A stretch of DNA of 64,000 bases, taken from positions 1 through 64,000 of the forward strand of contig QAMW01000025.1 of the NCBI GenBank assembly GCA_003150235.1, written 5' to 3'. The number at the start of each line of letters is the position of its first letter. The first letter of the stretch is position 1. A program made the position numbers and the translations under genes. The notes below the pieces were generated by a model. The model was not told the origin of the DNA. It did not search any database and saw nothing but the letters and a program-made list of their open reading frames with translations. This stretch comes from Bacteroidales bacterium (GTDB taxonomy: Bacteria > Bacteroidota > Bacteroidia > Bacteroidales > Muribaculaceae). Shown here piece by piece: positions 15,207 through 23,379 of this stretch.

Positions 15207-17516
15207 ATGGGAGACACGAACAAAAGAGGCAAAAACCGCTCCAACACATATACTGACCCGTCGGGACAGAATTATTCCGACCCCGTCGAGCTTAGCGCCG
15301 CCGTACTTTCAAACTATGTCGAGATGGAGGAGGAGATTCTTAGTCCCGATTCCGACCTGAAACGCTTTCTCCGGGACAGCGGTCTTGACGATACAGTTGA
15401 TATGATGGAGGCATATATAGCTGACGGCTGCCCGTTTGAAGAAGACGGCTCAGGCGCCATAAACCGCATCAAGGCTTTCATGGCAGCTTACTATCTTGCC
15501 GTGATGCTTGACCCCGATCTCAACTATCCCGTTTGGACCAACGACGGCTGGGACTTCGTAGAAAGTGTCGACGAGCTTCTCGCCCGTCTCAGTGCCGGCA
15601 AGCATGATGACCCCATGCCGCTGGACATGATTAATCAGATTGTGCTCACTTGCCCGGCTTTGGCTGTATGGCTCTCCAATGTCAATCCTCAGCTTGCCGA
15701 TAAAATCAAGGCACTTCATGATAACCGCTCCGACGAGCTGGATTCGGAATATTATAATTCCGACTCGGCATACCGCATAGCCTACGAGTTGAACCCTGAC
15801 GCCGACTTGTTTTTCAACACTGACACGAACTCTCCGGAGCGTTGCTATACCATAGTACAGCTCGGCGAATTCCTGAACCGGAGGCTCAACCTTATGGCAT
15901 TGGACAAAACCGACCGCGATGCTTTCCTCGGTGAGTTTTGCCAGATAGAAGATTTCCCGGTAGGTGACTTCTGCCGCGCCCGTGGCGGGAAATATATGGA
16001 CTGTCTGCTCAAAGGGATGGTCTGCATGGACCCCGAATTGGAATATAACAAGAATAGGATAGTTCCTTACGACTATGTCATCGGCGCCTATAAGACAACG
16101 GCACTTTTCCTCGGTCATGCCCCAACATATCCCATCGGCGACAAACTCCTCACCGATGCCGCGCAGCTGAAGAATTATCCTCAGGAAAAAATCAGAGTGC
16201 TGATGAGCCCCAAGTCGGGCAACTCTTCCGCATCAAGAATATTGGAGAGCCTTGCCAACAAGCACGCCGGACAGGGGAAGACCGACCTGAGCAACCTCCC
16301 CACCGGTGCCGGGAAGCCGATGCCGTGGCTCTACGCATGGCTGAGCGTGATGTACCAGGAAAATCCCGGTCTTAACGTGGAGATACTGGGCACTTACGAG
16401 CGCGAGCTGGCAAAATACACCGAGTTTGTCGGGTCGCTCTTACCCAACGATTACTATTATATCCGCTATCGCCGCGCCATGGAAAAGATGAAGACGGCGG
16501 CAAATAAGTTGCGGAAAAGCACGACGGCGCTCAGGACGAGCATGATAGCAGGTCTGCTTGTCGGCGGAATCCCGACAGCAATAGTCCTGATTCTCTCCTG
16601 GTTCTTCGACTATCCGGCGGGCAACCCGATTAACGGACATTTTTCCACAGCGGCGCTGATATGCAGTGTGGCATGTGTCATAAGCCTCTGTTTCGGCAGT
16701 TTCGGCGGAGTGAAGATGGTTATCCCCGGAATCATTGCAGGGGTAGTCTGCGCAGGTCTTGCCTGGGCAGGATTCAAGTGGATGCCGTCGATATTCTATT
16801 TCCTTGTCGGGCTGGCATTATTGGCAAGTTTCGCAGCGGCATTCATGGCAATGAAGAAGAGTATCAGGCTTACCCGTGTGAAAACCGGCTCCAACCATGT
16901 CGACCCTTATGACCAGGACAATCACCGCACAGAGGCACTCTACTTCGCTTATCGCAGTGAGGAGCAGGATATTGACTGCGCAGCTACAAGATTTGCAGAA
17001 CGACAGAGAGATTTCAACCGCACATCAATCAACGACATCAGGGATATCACCTGCCTGTGGGCTCCCGTCGCCTGGATGGTCGCCGTAATATGGTTTTTCG
17101 TCACTCCGGGTATCAGCGGCACTCATGCATGGATTGACAGCGGCGAGTCAGCCGGAGTGTCAAAAGTCGTGCCCGGTCAATGGGCTTTGGGTCGCTGGGA
17201 GGCAAAGTACGCCGCAGGAAGCACCCGCATCGTATGCAACATAGACTCTGTCGCCGATGGCAAAAATATCTTCGGCACCATGGAAATCGCCGGTCAGGCG
17301 CCGGTGAAAGCGAAAGGCGTCATACGCAGTGATAACGACACCATACCAGCCTCCCTGATTTTCTACCCCGCCGAAAACCACTCCGCCGGTAAACAGGAGA
17401 TTGACGCGGACTACAGCAAATCTGACAAAGAGATGACCGGTTACTATTACGACCGAAAAGGCATAATGCATCAGATTAAATTTTTATCCACCCCACTAAA
17501 CTCCCCTGAACCATGA
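15207..17516 (+). CDS. Large membrane protein, uncharacterised
   Basis: Of 769 aa, the first 440 are a soluble, acidic, mostly helical cytoplasmic region with no recognised motif. About four membrane helices follow at 444-545 (SMIAGLLVGGIPTAIVLIL; FSTAALICSVACVISLCF; then two more) and one near 617-640 (DITCLWAPVAWMVAVIWFFV). A C-terminal beta-rich domain of about 120 residues (GQWALGRWEAKYAAGSTRI, ending MHQIKFLS) would be extracytoplasmic. It overlaps the next gene by 4 bp. It is the largest of three membrane proteins in the operon and may be the scaffold that ties the cytoplasmic enzymes to the periplasmic caspase; that role is only inferred. Confidence 0.75.
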   Translation: MGDTNKRGKNRSNTYTDPSGQNYSDPVELSAAVLSNYVEMEEEILSPDSDLKRFLRDSGLDDTVDMMEAYIADGCPFEEDGSGAINRIKAFMAAYYLAVMLDPDLNYPVWTNDGWDFVESVDELLARLSAGKHDDPMPLDMINQIVLTCPALAVWLSNVNPQLADKIKALHDNRSDELDSEYYNSDSAYRIAYELNPDADLFFNTDTNSPERCYTIVQLGEFLNRRLNLMALDKTDRDAFLGEFCQIEDFPVGDFCRARGGKYMDCLLKGMVCMDPELEYNKNRIVPYDYVIGAYKTTALFLGHAPTYPIGDKLLTDAAQLKNYPQEKIRVLMSPKSGNSSASRILESLANKHAGQGKTDLSNLPTGAGKPMPWLYAWLSVMYQENPGLNVEILGTYERELAKYTEFVGSLLPNDYYYIRYRRAMEKMKTAANKLRKSTTALRTSMIAGLLVGGIPTAIVLILSWFFDYPAGNPINGHFSTAALICSVACVISLCFGSFGGVKMVIPGIIAGVVCAGLAWAGFKWMPSIFYFLVGLALLASFAAAFMAMKKSIRLTRVKTGSNHVDPYDQDNHRTEALYFAYRSEEQDIDCAATRFAERQRDFNRTSINDIRDITCLWAPVAWMVAVIWFFVTPGISGTHAWIDSGESAGVSKVVPGQWALGRWEAKYAAGSTRIVCNIDSVADGKNIFGTMEIAGQAPVKAKGVIRSDNDTIPASLIFYPAENHSAGKQEIDADYSKSDKEMTGYYYDRKGIMHQIKFLSTPLNSPEP

Positions 17517-18334
17517 AGAAAAAAGTCAAGGAACATATCAACGAACTGACCCACGACGGTACCAAAAGCATCGAAGAACGCATAGATGATGTGTTCGCAA
17601 TACGCGAGCTGCACATGTCAGACGATGCCGCGAAGCAGATGGATGACGATGTGATTTACTTCACATCGCTCATAACCATGGCTCTTGAAGAAAACGGGCC
17701 TCATCTTTACGACGCCCACCTGCTCCAGCTATACACTCTTCTTGCCGAGATATATGTGGAACAAAGTGACTTCCGGCAGCTGAAACAGGTCGCAGAGGGA
17801 GTACTGGAGCTAATACGGTATGAGGTGACCGCCTGGGAGGCGATGGAGGAGACAATGCCCCGCATCATCGACGCGGTCGGGGAATCAGTCTACAACCACA
17901 ATCTCTATGAACTTCTGTTGCATTATTTCCGTGCCGCTAACCGCGAGGGGAAGCTGACGGCGGAGATGAAAGGTCACCTGCGTAAATTGCTAAAGTTCAA
18001 AATCCTTCTGGAGGATGATTTCTGGATGAATCATCTGTTTGACAAAGAGCTGCAGAAAGCCATCGAGGGTCTTTTCTCCTCCGATGAGCTGCTGAAAATC
18101 ATCATGCGCCCCGAAATCGGTCATCTCCGTAAAGACCCCGTCGAATACACACTTGAATGGGAGGAAATATATTATGACATGGAGGAGGAACTTGAACGGC
18201 GTTTCGCCAACGCTCCGCGCCACATGGGCTTCTGTTTCCGTTATTGGAGTGCGGAGAAGGAACTTCTCAAGGAGAAATATGACATCGAGTGGCGCTCTCC
18301 GTCGCAGATGAACCCGGGAGTAATGTTTGACTGA
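17513..18334 (+). CDS. Uncharacterised helical protein, paralogue of the 5807-6622 product
   Basis: This 273-aa acidic helical protein ends with the same block as its paralogue: KDPVEYTLEWEEIYYDMEEE, APRHMGFCFRYW and MNPGVMFD. The N-terminal halves share spacing and the VYNHNLYELLLHYF/VFNHDRYGILDAFI helix but little identity, so the duplication is old. As with the first copy, a Sel1-type gene stands downstream (13 bases away here), which suggests that a helical-protein plus Sel1 unit was duplicated around the core. The start ATG overlaps the stop of the membrane protein gene. Confidence 0.75.
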   Translation: MKKKVKEHINELTHDGTKSIEERIDDVFAIRELHMSDDAAKQMDDDVIYFTSLITMALEENGPHLYDAHLLQLYTLLAEIYVEQSDFRQLKQVAEGVLELIRYEVTAWEAMEETMPRIIDAVGESVYNHNLYELLLHYFRAANREGKLTAEMKGHLRKLLKFKILLEDDFWMNHLFDKELQKAIEGLFSSDELLKIIMRPEIGHLRKDPVEYTLEWEEIYYDMEEELERRFANAPRHMGFCFRYWSAEKELLKEKYDIEWRSPSQMNPGVMFD

Positions 18335-18346
18335 AACGACACTGCA

Positions 18347-18793
18347 ATGACAACCTCTGACAAATTCCACACTTCGCCTGCCGAGGAAGAGAAGCGTCAC
18401 GACGGGACAGAGGAGAACGCATGCCGCCTGAGCGACTATTACTGGGAGCGCATCGACCCGGAAAATCCGTCTGCCGACCCGGAGCTTGCCGCCCTGTTGT
18501 TCAAGTGGACATCGGCTGCCGCCCGCTGTCATCCCGATGAATACACTTACCGGCTCGGCACACTGTACACATGCGGTGTCGGCTGCACGAAGGACACCGA
18601 CAAAGCGGTTGACCTTTTCGTGGAGGCATACGGCAACGGCGACTGGCGCGGCGCGCAAGCCGTGGCGGCGATGCTCGTCGATTTCCTTGACAGCAACCCC
18701 GATTTACCTGCCGGTGAACGTGACAGAGTCGAGGCAGAAATCGAGCGGTGGGCACTATGGGCGGAAGAGATGCGCCGGCAAGACCCGCTCTGA
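18347..18793 (+). CDS. Sel1-type repeat protein
   Basis: The 148-aa cytoplasmic protein has one clear Sel1-like unit (EYTYRLGTLYTCGVGCTKDTDK) continued by AVDLFVEAYGNGDWRGAQAVAAML, then a charged C-terminal helix. It is likely a small protein-interaction partner, as for the Sel1 protein at 7322. The caspase gene starts 23 bases further on. An open frame does extend upstream from the caspase gene into the end of this gene (from 18748), but that part is a shadow. Confidence 0.72.
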   Translation: MTTSDKFHTSPAEEEKRHDGTEENACRLSDYYWERIDPENPSADPELAALLFKWTSAAARCHPDEYTYRLGTLYTCGVGCTKDTDKAVDLFVEAYGNGDWRGAQAVAAMLVDFLDSNPDLPAGERDRVEAEIERWALWAEEMRRQDPL

Positions 18794-18816
18794 ACCTTAA
18801 AATTACAAATAACCCG

Positions 18817-21579
18817 ATGGAAAAAATAAAAATATTTTTAGTGTCCCTCCTTCTGGGCATTTCATTCACAGTCGGAGCGGAAGGTGACGGAATCAAGACC
18901 ATGTTCCACCAAGGGCACCCGGTCAGCGACTTCGTGATAAGCTATGATGAGAAATACGTTCTTACCCGTTCCGAAGGTGAAGTGTGCGTATGGGATCTCA
19001 ACAACCGTATGCTGCTGGCGACATTGCCAATCCATACGTTAGAGATTTATGCCCACCCTACCGACTCGAGGCTCTTTTTTGCCGATACCCGGTTAGGGTC
19101 GGCAGATGACATCACCGATCCCACCGTCAATGTCTTCGAGCTGATCGATTGGACAACCGGCAAAAAGATAGGCAAAATGTCAGCCGGTTATATGCCGAAA
19201 CTTTATGCCGGCTCTGATTACACCTTCGCCACAAACAACGATCGGCTGCTGTTGTTTACCGCTCTTGACGAGAACGCCAAACCCGTCGGCACCATCGGCG
19301 GTCAAAGCCCCGGCATACGTAGCGCCCGCAGCAACAGCAACGACTCGCTGCTGGTCACCTCGGGGAGGCGTCCCTCTTTGTGGGACCTCCGCCATGCCAA
19401 TCTTATCGGGAGTATTCCTTCGTCAGGCAAGGTCACTGAAACCTATTTCATACCGGGAACCGACGAGGTGATAATCACCGGGGATAATCGGATAGAACTC
19501 GGCGAAGGCAATAACATGCCCGTCCCGGGTGATAAAATTCATGCGTTGGAAATCTACGGTGACAATATCGTGGCTCTTGGTTACGAACACCTTTTTAAAT
19601 CTGTTGCCGGAAAGCCCTTCTACAAGATGCCGGAATTCAGAAAGACTGCCAACGGACGTTTGTTCACCGTTCTGTCACGCCCGTACGGTAACGGGAAGTT
19701 CCTCATCGGCGGCAGTGATGTGGGCACACATGTCAAATTTGAGGGCATTTCGGTGGCTGAGGGGTCTTTTGATTCTGACACACCCCTGCGTAATGCCGAA
19801 AACAACTACCATAAAATCACTGACATAAAAATTGCTCCCGGAGATGACTACGCCGTAGTCACATCTATTTTCACTGATGTCGCCCTGCTTGACCTCAAGA
19901 CACTGAAATACACCTCGGCGCTGACCGCCGATTACGATGACCTGGAGATTGTCACCGCCTGCGAGATTCTGCCTGACGGCACTGTCGTTTCCGGAACATC
20001 GCTGGGGAAACTTATCTTCTGGAAAAAGGGGCAGACCATATCCCACCGCAGCAGCCGCGACCATCACGCCGAGATAAAGTCCATCACCCTGTCGTCGGAC
20101 TCCACGCGCATGTTTACCGCCGACATGAACGGACAGATTACCGTCTGGGACACAAAGACGCAGGAGCCGATTGTCTTCGTCTACCAGACTACAGGCGACT
20201 CGGGCAGCGAATATATCTTCCTGACGCCGGACCACTACTACAAGGCAACGCCGGGCATCAACCGTCACATCAACTTTGTCAAGGACGGGCAGCCCTATGC
20301 CTTCGAGCAGTTCGACCTGCGCAACAACCGCCCCGACATCATCTTGAGCCGCCTTGGAGGCGACCCTGCGGAGGTAGAACTGCTCCACAAGGCTTGGAAA
20401 AAGCGTCTGCGCCGCGCCGGCATCAGCGAGGAAAGCCTGTCAGCCGACTACCATGTGCCGACAGCCGACCTCAACCGGAAGAGTATTCCCCTCATCACCT
20501 CCGAGGGGATTCTGCCTCTGGATGTGGACTTCGCTGACACGCAGTACAATCTCAGCGATGTCACTGTCACCGTCAACGGTGTGCCTGTGCTCAGTCCCGA
20601 CAAACGCCGTGTGTCAGGAAAAGCCTTCAAGCTTAAGGAAAACATCGCCTTGGCGTCAGGTAACAACGAAATCACCGTATGGTGTACCAATGTCAAGGGA
20701 GCAAGCTCGTTGCGCGAGACTTTCAACGTCACATACACCCCGCAGCATCCTGTCAAGCATGACCTTTACATAGTTGCCGCGGGAGTGTCAGGCTATGCCG
20801 ACAGCCGCTATAACCTCGGCTTTGCCGCCAAGGATGCCGGTGACTTCGTAGAGGCTCTGAAAAAGCGCGCCGGGCAGAATTTCGGCGATGTCAAGACCCT
20901 CGTTCTCACCGATGCACAGGTGACCGCCGCAAGCATGGACCGTATCCGCTCCTTCCTTGCCACATCGAAACCCGATGATGTCGCACTGGTGTTCTTTGCC
21001 GGACACGGCGTACTCGACAGTGAGCTGGATTACTATCTCGCCGCCTATGACATGGACTTTGCCAATCCGAAAAATGGCGGTATCGCCTACGATGACTTTA
21101 TGGGAGTATTTGACGGTGTGCCGGCGCTGAACCGCGCATGCTTCATCGACGCCTGCCATTCCGGCGAACTCGACAAGGAGGACTATCTTGCCGTCAACAC
21201 TGTGGATATGCCTGCCGGAGAGGAACTGGTATTCCGCTCGGCAGGACAGAATGTGTCGGCAAAGGAGGATATCGAGCGCGTCAACACCATTCTCTCCGAC
21301 ATGTTCCGTGACACCCGCTGGGGTGTCGGTGCCACCGTGCTGTCCAGTGCCGGAGGCGGGGAACTTGCCGTGGAGAGTTCCGAATGGAACAACGGTCTGT
21401 TCACCTACTGTCTGCTGAAAGGAATCCAGGGCGATACAGCCGACTCCGACCACAACGGCAGCATATCGCTGAGCGAATGGATTGACTATACGCGCCGACA
21501 GGTGAGCAACTTGTCGGAAGGACGCCAGTCACCCACGCTCCGATCACAAAACTATCATTATGACCTCGAAATAAAATAA
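18817..21579 (+). CDS. Exported WD40-like propeller protein with C-terminal caspase (peptidase C14) domain
   Basis: ATG 18817 gives a clean Sec signal peptide (MEKIKIFLVSLLLGISFTVG, cleavage near Ala21); the longer frame from 18748 would bury it. The 920-aa product has WD40-like repeats to about residue 490 (GEVCVWDL, RPSLWDL, GQITVWD), a linker, and a caspase-hemoglobinase domain from about 645. The His-Cys dyad is FFAGHG (His near 732) and IDACHSG (Cys near 780). Such peptidases cut after Arg/Lys or Asp depending on type and often execute cell death or activate effectors. The predicted extracytoplasmic location is unusual. It is followed 3 bases later by another exported protein and lies opposite the CHASE2 unit. 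Confidence 0.88.
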   Translation: MEKIKIFLVSLLLGISFTVGAEGDGIKTMFHQGHPVSDFVISYDEKYVLTRSEGEVCVWDLNNRMLLATLPIHTLEIYAHPTDSRLFFADTRLGSADDITDPTVNVFELIDWTTGKKIGKMSAGYMPKLYAGSDYTFATNNDRLLLFTALDENAKPVGTIGGQSPGIRSARSNSNDSLLVTSGRRPSLWDLRHANLIGSIPSSGKVTETYFIPGTDEVIITGDNRIELGEGNNMPVPGDKIHALEIYGDNIVALGYEHLFKSVAGKPFYKMPEFRKTANGRLFTVLSRPYGNGKFLIGGSDVGTHVKFEGISVAEGSFDSDTPLRNAENNYHKITDIKIAPGDDYAVVTSIFTDVALLDLKTLKYTSALTADYDDLEIVTACEILPDGTVVSGTSLGKLIFWKKGQTISHRSSRDHHAEIKSITLSSDSTRMFTADMNGQITVWDTKTQEPIVFVYQTTGDSGSEYIFLTPDHYYKATPGINRHINFVKDGQPYAFEQFDLRNNRPDIILSRLGGDPAEVELLHKAWKKRLRRAGISEESLSADYHVPTADLNRKSIPLITSEGILPLDVDFADTQYNLSDVTVTVNGVPVLSPDKRRVSGKAFKLKENIALASGNNEITVWCTNVKGASSLRETFNVTYTPQHPVKHDLYIVAAGVSGYADSRYNLGFAAKDAGDFVEALKKRAGQNFGDVKTLVLTDAQVTAASMDRIRSFLATSKPDDVALVFFAGHGVLDSELDYYLAAYDMDFANPKNGGIAYDDFMGVFDGVPALNRACFIDACHSGELDKEDYLAVNTVDMPAGEELVFRSAGQNVSAKEDIERVNTILSDMFRDTRWGVGATVLSSAGGGELAVESSEWNNGLFTYCLLKGIQGDTADSDHNGSISLSEWIDYTRRQVSNLSEGRQSPTLRSQNYHYDLEIK

Positions 21580-21582
21580 CTA

Positions 21583-22272
21583 ATGAAAACACTCATATAT
21601 CCCCTTATACTTTTGTGTGTCAGTATCGCTTCGGCATCAGCTCAGGTCGGCAATTACGAAGCACGGATGGAGGAAATACTTATCAGCTACGACAATGCCA
21701 ACAATGCGGCGGGGCGTCGCGTTGCCCTTGACTCCATGTTTACCATCGATAAAAAATACCTTGGAGAGGCTTTCAAAAAAATGTGGGCGGAATTGGATGA
21801 AAAGACAGCGACCGGTGCCGATTGCCGCCGTGTAGGAATAGCCATGGCAGCCGGTCGCGAGAAGAAGGCTCACAAGTGGTGTTTCAGAAAGGGTGCCGAG
21901 CTGGGCGACCCATATTGCGCCAACCGGGTGCTGATTGAGCAACTTGAGGAGCTGAACTATCCGGAGGCGGCACTATACCTATACCCAAAACTCAAATCAT
22001 ACACTTTGCCGCTGCTGCACAACATGGCGCTGGCACTGTATGTCATCGACACGCCGGAGTCGCGCAAGCTCGCCAAGCCGCTTGCCGAAAAGTTTTTCAA
22101 GCTCTATAACAACCCGGACACCAAGTTTAATGTCTACGACTACCGGGAGTATATAGACTACTTTGACACCGATATTCTCAAAGCGGCAGGAAAGTGTTGG
22201 CAAGTCTCACATTCAAAGCTACTTGTCGGTCCCAGCAAATATCTCCGCGACCGCCTCGAACAGGACAAATAA
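21583..22272 (+). CDS. Exported TPR/Sel1-like protein, last gene of the operon
   Basis: The 229-aa product has a signal peptide (MKTLIYPLILLCVSIASASA, cleavage before Gln21) and helical repeats (GREKKAHKWCFRKGAELGDP, then EAALYLYPKLKSY, LLHNMALALYVID) like Sel1/TPR units. It has three Cys residues, at about 85, 106 and 115. It follows the caspase gene by 3 bases, so it is probably a periplasmic partner, regulator or substrate of the caspase. The operon seems to end here. A weak hairpin CTCCGGAT/ATCCGAG follows the stop, and then comes a repeat cluster. Confidence 0.75.
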   Translation: MKTLIYPLILLCVSIASASAQVGNYEARMEEILISYDNANNAAGRRVALDSMFTIDKKYLGEAFKKMWAELDEKTATGADCRRVGIAMAAGREKKAHKWCFRKGAELGDPYCANRVLIEQLEELNYPEAALYLYPKLKSYTLPLLHNMALALYVIDTPESRKLAKPLAEKFFKLYNNPDTKFNVYDYREYIDYFDTDILKAAGKCWQVSHSKLLVGPSKYLRDRLEQDK

Positions 22273-22302
22273 CTCCGGATAGATCCGAGGCGGTAAGACT
22301 CA

Positions 22303-22317
22303 CTGTGGTCATTTGAT
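22303..22317. repeat. 15-bp direct repeat, left copy, bounding a repeat cluster
   Basis: CTGTGGTCATTTGAT is found here and at 22753-22767, where it includes the stop codon of the 206-aa gene. The two copies enclose the D, A and B repeats of this intergenic region. No gene is visible in 22273-22758. Confidence 0.65.
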
Positions 22318-22395
22318 ACTGTTAACCGGTGGGTGTTGCAAACGCCAAGATGTAGACATGCCTTTGGCGGCTGCACCGGGGTACAGCCCTACCAT

Positions 22396-22452
22396 TGAGT
22401 AAACTCCAGATAACTTTTGTTGCTTCTGACTTTATGTCTATTTGTATCTCTG
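22396..22452 (+). repeat. Repeat family D, copy 2
   Basis: TGAGTAAAC, then TTGTTGCTTCTGACTTTATG, then TGTATCTCTG, matching 5045-5093. As at the first locus, a family A hairpin lies close by. Confidence 0.6.
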
Positions 22453-22461
22453 ATGACATTT

Positions 22462-22495
22462 CGGGCGAGCTTCCACTCGCCCCTACAGCTACGCG
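22462..22495 (-). repeat. Hairpin repeat family A, copy 7 (inverted)
   Basis: The - strand reads GCGTAGCTGTAGGGGC with stem GGGCGAG/CTCGCCC and loop TGGAAG. It is bracketed by TCTCTGAT (22447) and ATCAGAGA, a further 8-bp inverted repeat. Confidence 0.8.
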
Positions 22496-22519
22496 CTGAT
22501 TATCAGAGACATGTCCAAT

Positions 22520-22555
22520 GTCAGCCGATGTAGGGGCTGCTGGAAGGCAGCCCAC
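22520..22555 (+). repeat. Hairpin repeat family A, copy 8
   Basis: GTCAGCCGATGTAGGGGC is followed by stem GGGCTGC/GCAGCCC and loop TGGAAG. The last three stem pairs differ from every other copy and are all compensated. Confidence 0.8.
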
Positions 22556-22607
22556 ACTATGTCAGCAAAGATATATAGGTTTATGGTTGAGGAGCGTGAC
22601 CGGTGGG

Positions 22608-22738
22608 TTTTCCGATAGGAAAAATCCTTGTGTAGCCGTCGGTTGAGCGTAGCGATACCGACGGAAAGCGGATTAAAGCACTGATGTTTCCGTAAGGAAT
22701 CATCACGGAGCGAGACTGATGATTCCCCGTCGGGAAAG
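22608..22738 (+). repeat. Multi-hairpin repeat family B, copy 3
   Basis: Three hairpins: TTTTCC-GATA-GGAAAA; CCGTCGGT/ACCGACGG with loop TGAGCGTAGCGAT; and GTTTCC/GGAAA(G) enclosing GGAATCATC/GATGATTCC. The order and spacing match 3401-3541. It ends with AAGTCGTTAGTGCC, also seen near 3340. Confidence 0.8.
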
Positions 22739-22752
22739 TCGTTAGTGCCTCC

Positions 22753-22767
22753 CTGTGGTCATTTGAT
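22753..22767. repeat. 15-bp direct repeat, right copy
   Basis: Exact copy of 22303-22317, covering the last two sense codons and the stop codon of the 206-aa gene on the - strand. This suggests the left copy is a duplicated fragment of that gene's end. Confidence 0.65.
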
Positions 22768-23379
22768 GGGCAGTACGGTCATCTTATCCGTTACCAACGT
22801 GCGGTTTCCTGCCGTGCGGTCCATGTACCATACGCTAAGGGTGATGTCAAAAGGTTCGATGGCTTTCCCGTCGATGCTGTAGAGACTGCGGTCAAAAATG
22901 AGAGTGCCGTCAGTGCAGTTCAGTTTCTTGTTGATTGTCTCGCCGTTATAGCCATAACTGGCGAAGAAAAAGTGCGCGTCATCCACCGGAAGCGAGGTCT
23001 TAACAGCTATAGAGTCGAGCAGATAGTGCTGCTCACCTAACACGATGCCCAGTTCCATTGTATTGATGATTTCCCCCTGACGGGTAGAAAGTTGCTTTGA
23101 CTGGATGAAATATGAGTTCATGTCTGCCGACTTGGTGCCGGAATATTTCTCGGCAACAACCAGCGACTGCTTTTTGGTTGTAGTATTAAGCACCTTCATT
23201 GCCTGGCGCGGTGCCGACCATTTGATAGGCGCATCTCCGGCGAAAACGTCACCGACTTTATATGTCTTGCCGCCGATAACGATGTCAGGCGTTGTCAGAT
23301 AGAGGATCTTGAAGTTATCTGCCGAGAGGGCGAGAGCCGATGCTGCGATTACGGCAAGTGCGGTGATGATATTTTTCAT
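22759..23379 (-). CDS. Exported protein of unknown function paired with the CHASE2 sensor
   Basis: The 206-aa protein has a signal peptide (MKNIITALAVIAASALALSA) and a beta-rich body with no recognised domain. Features include YLTTPDIVIGGKTYKVGDVF at the start of the mature part and a late ITLSVWYMDRTAGNRTLVTD segment. Its start codon overlaps the stop of the CHASE2 gene by 4 bp, so the two are made together. As a periplasmic partner it could present a ligand to the CHASE2 domain; this is inference from position only. It points toward the caspase operon, tail to tail. Confidence 0.7.
   Translation of the reverse strand: MKNIITALAVIAASALALSADNFKILYLTTPDIVIGGKTYKVGDVFAGDAPIKWSAPRQAMKVLNTTTKKQSLVVAEKYSGTKSADMNSYFIQSKQLSTRQGEIINTMELGIVLGEQHYLLDSIAVKTSLPVDDAHFFFASYGYNGETINKKLNCTDGTLIFDRSLYSIDGKAIEPFDITLSVWYMDRTAGNRTLVTDKMTVLPIK

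Noticed and set aside
18748..18816. Longer start for the caspase protein, overlapping the Sel1-type gene
   Set aside because: It would place 23 polar residues before an evident signal peptide; the ATG at 18817 begins that peptide exactly.
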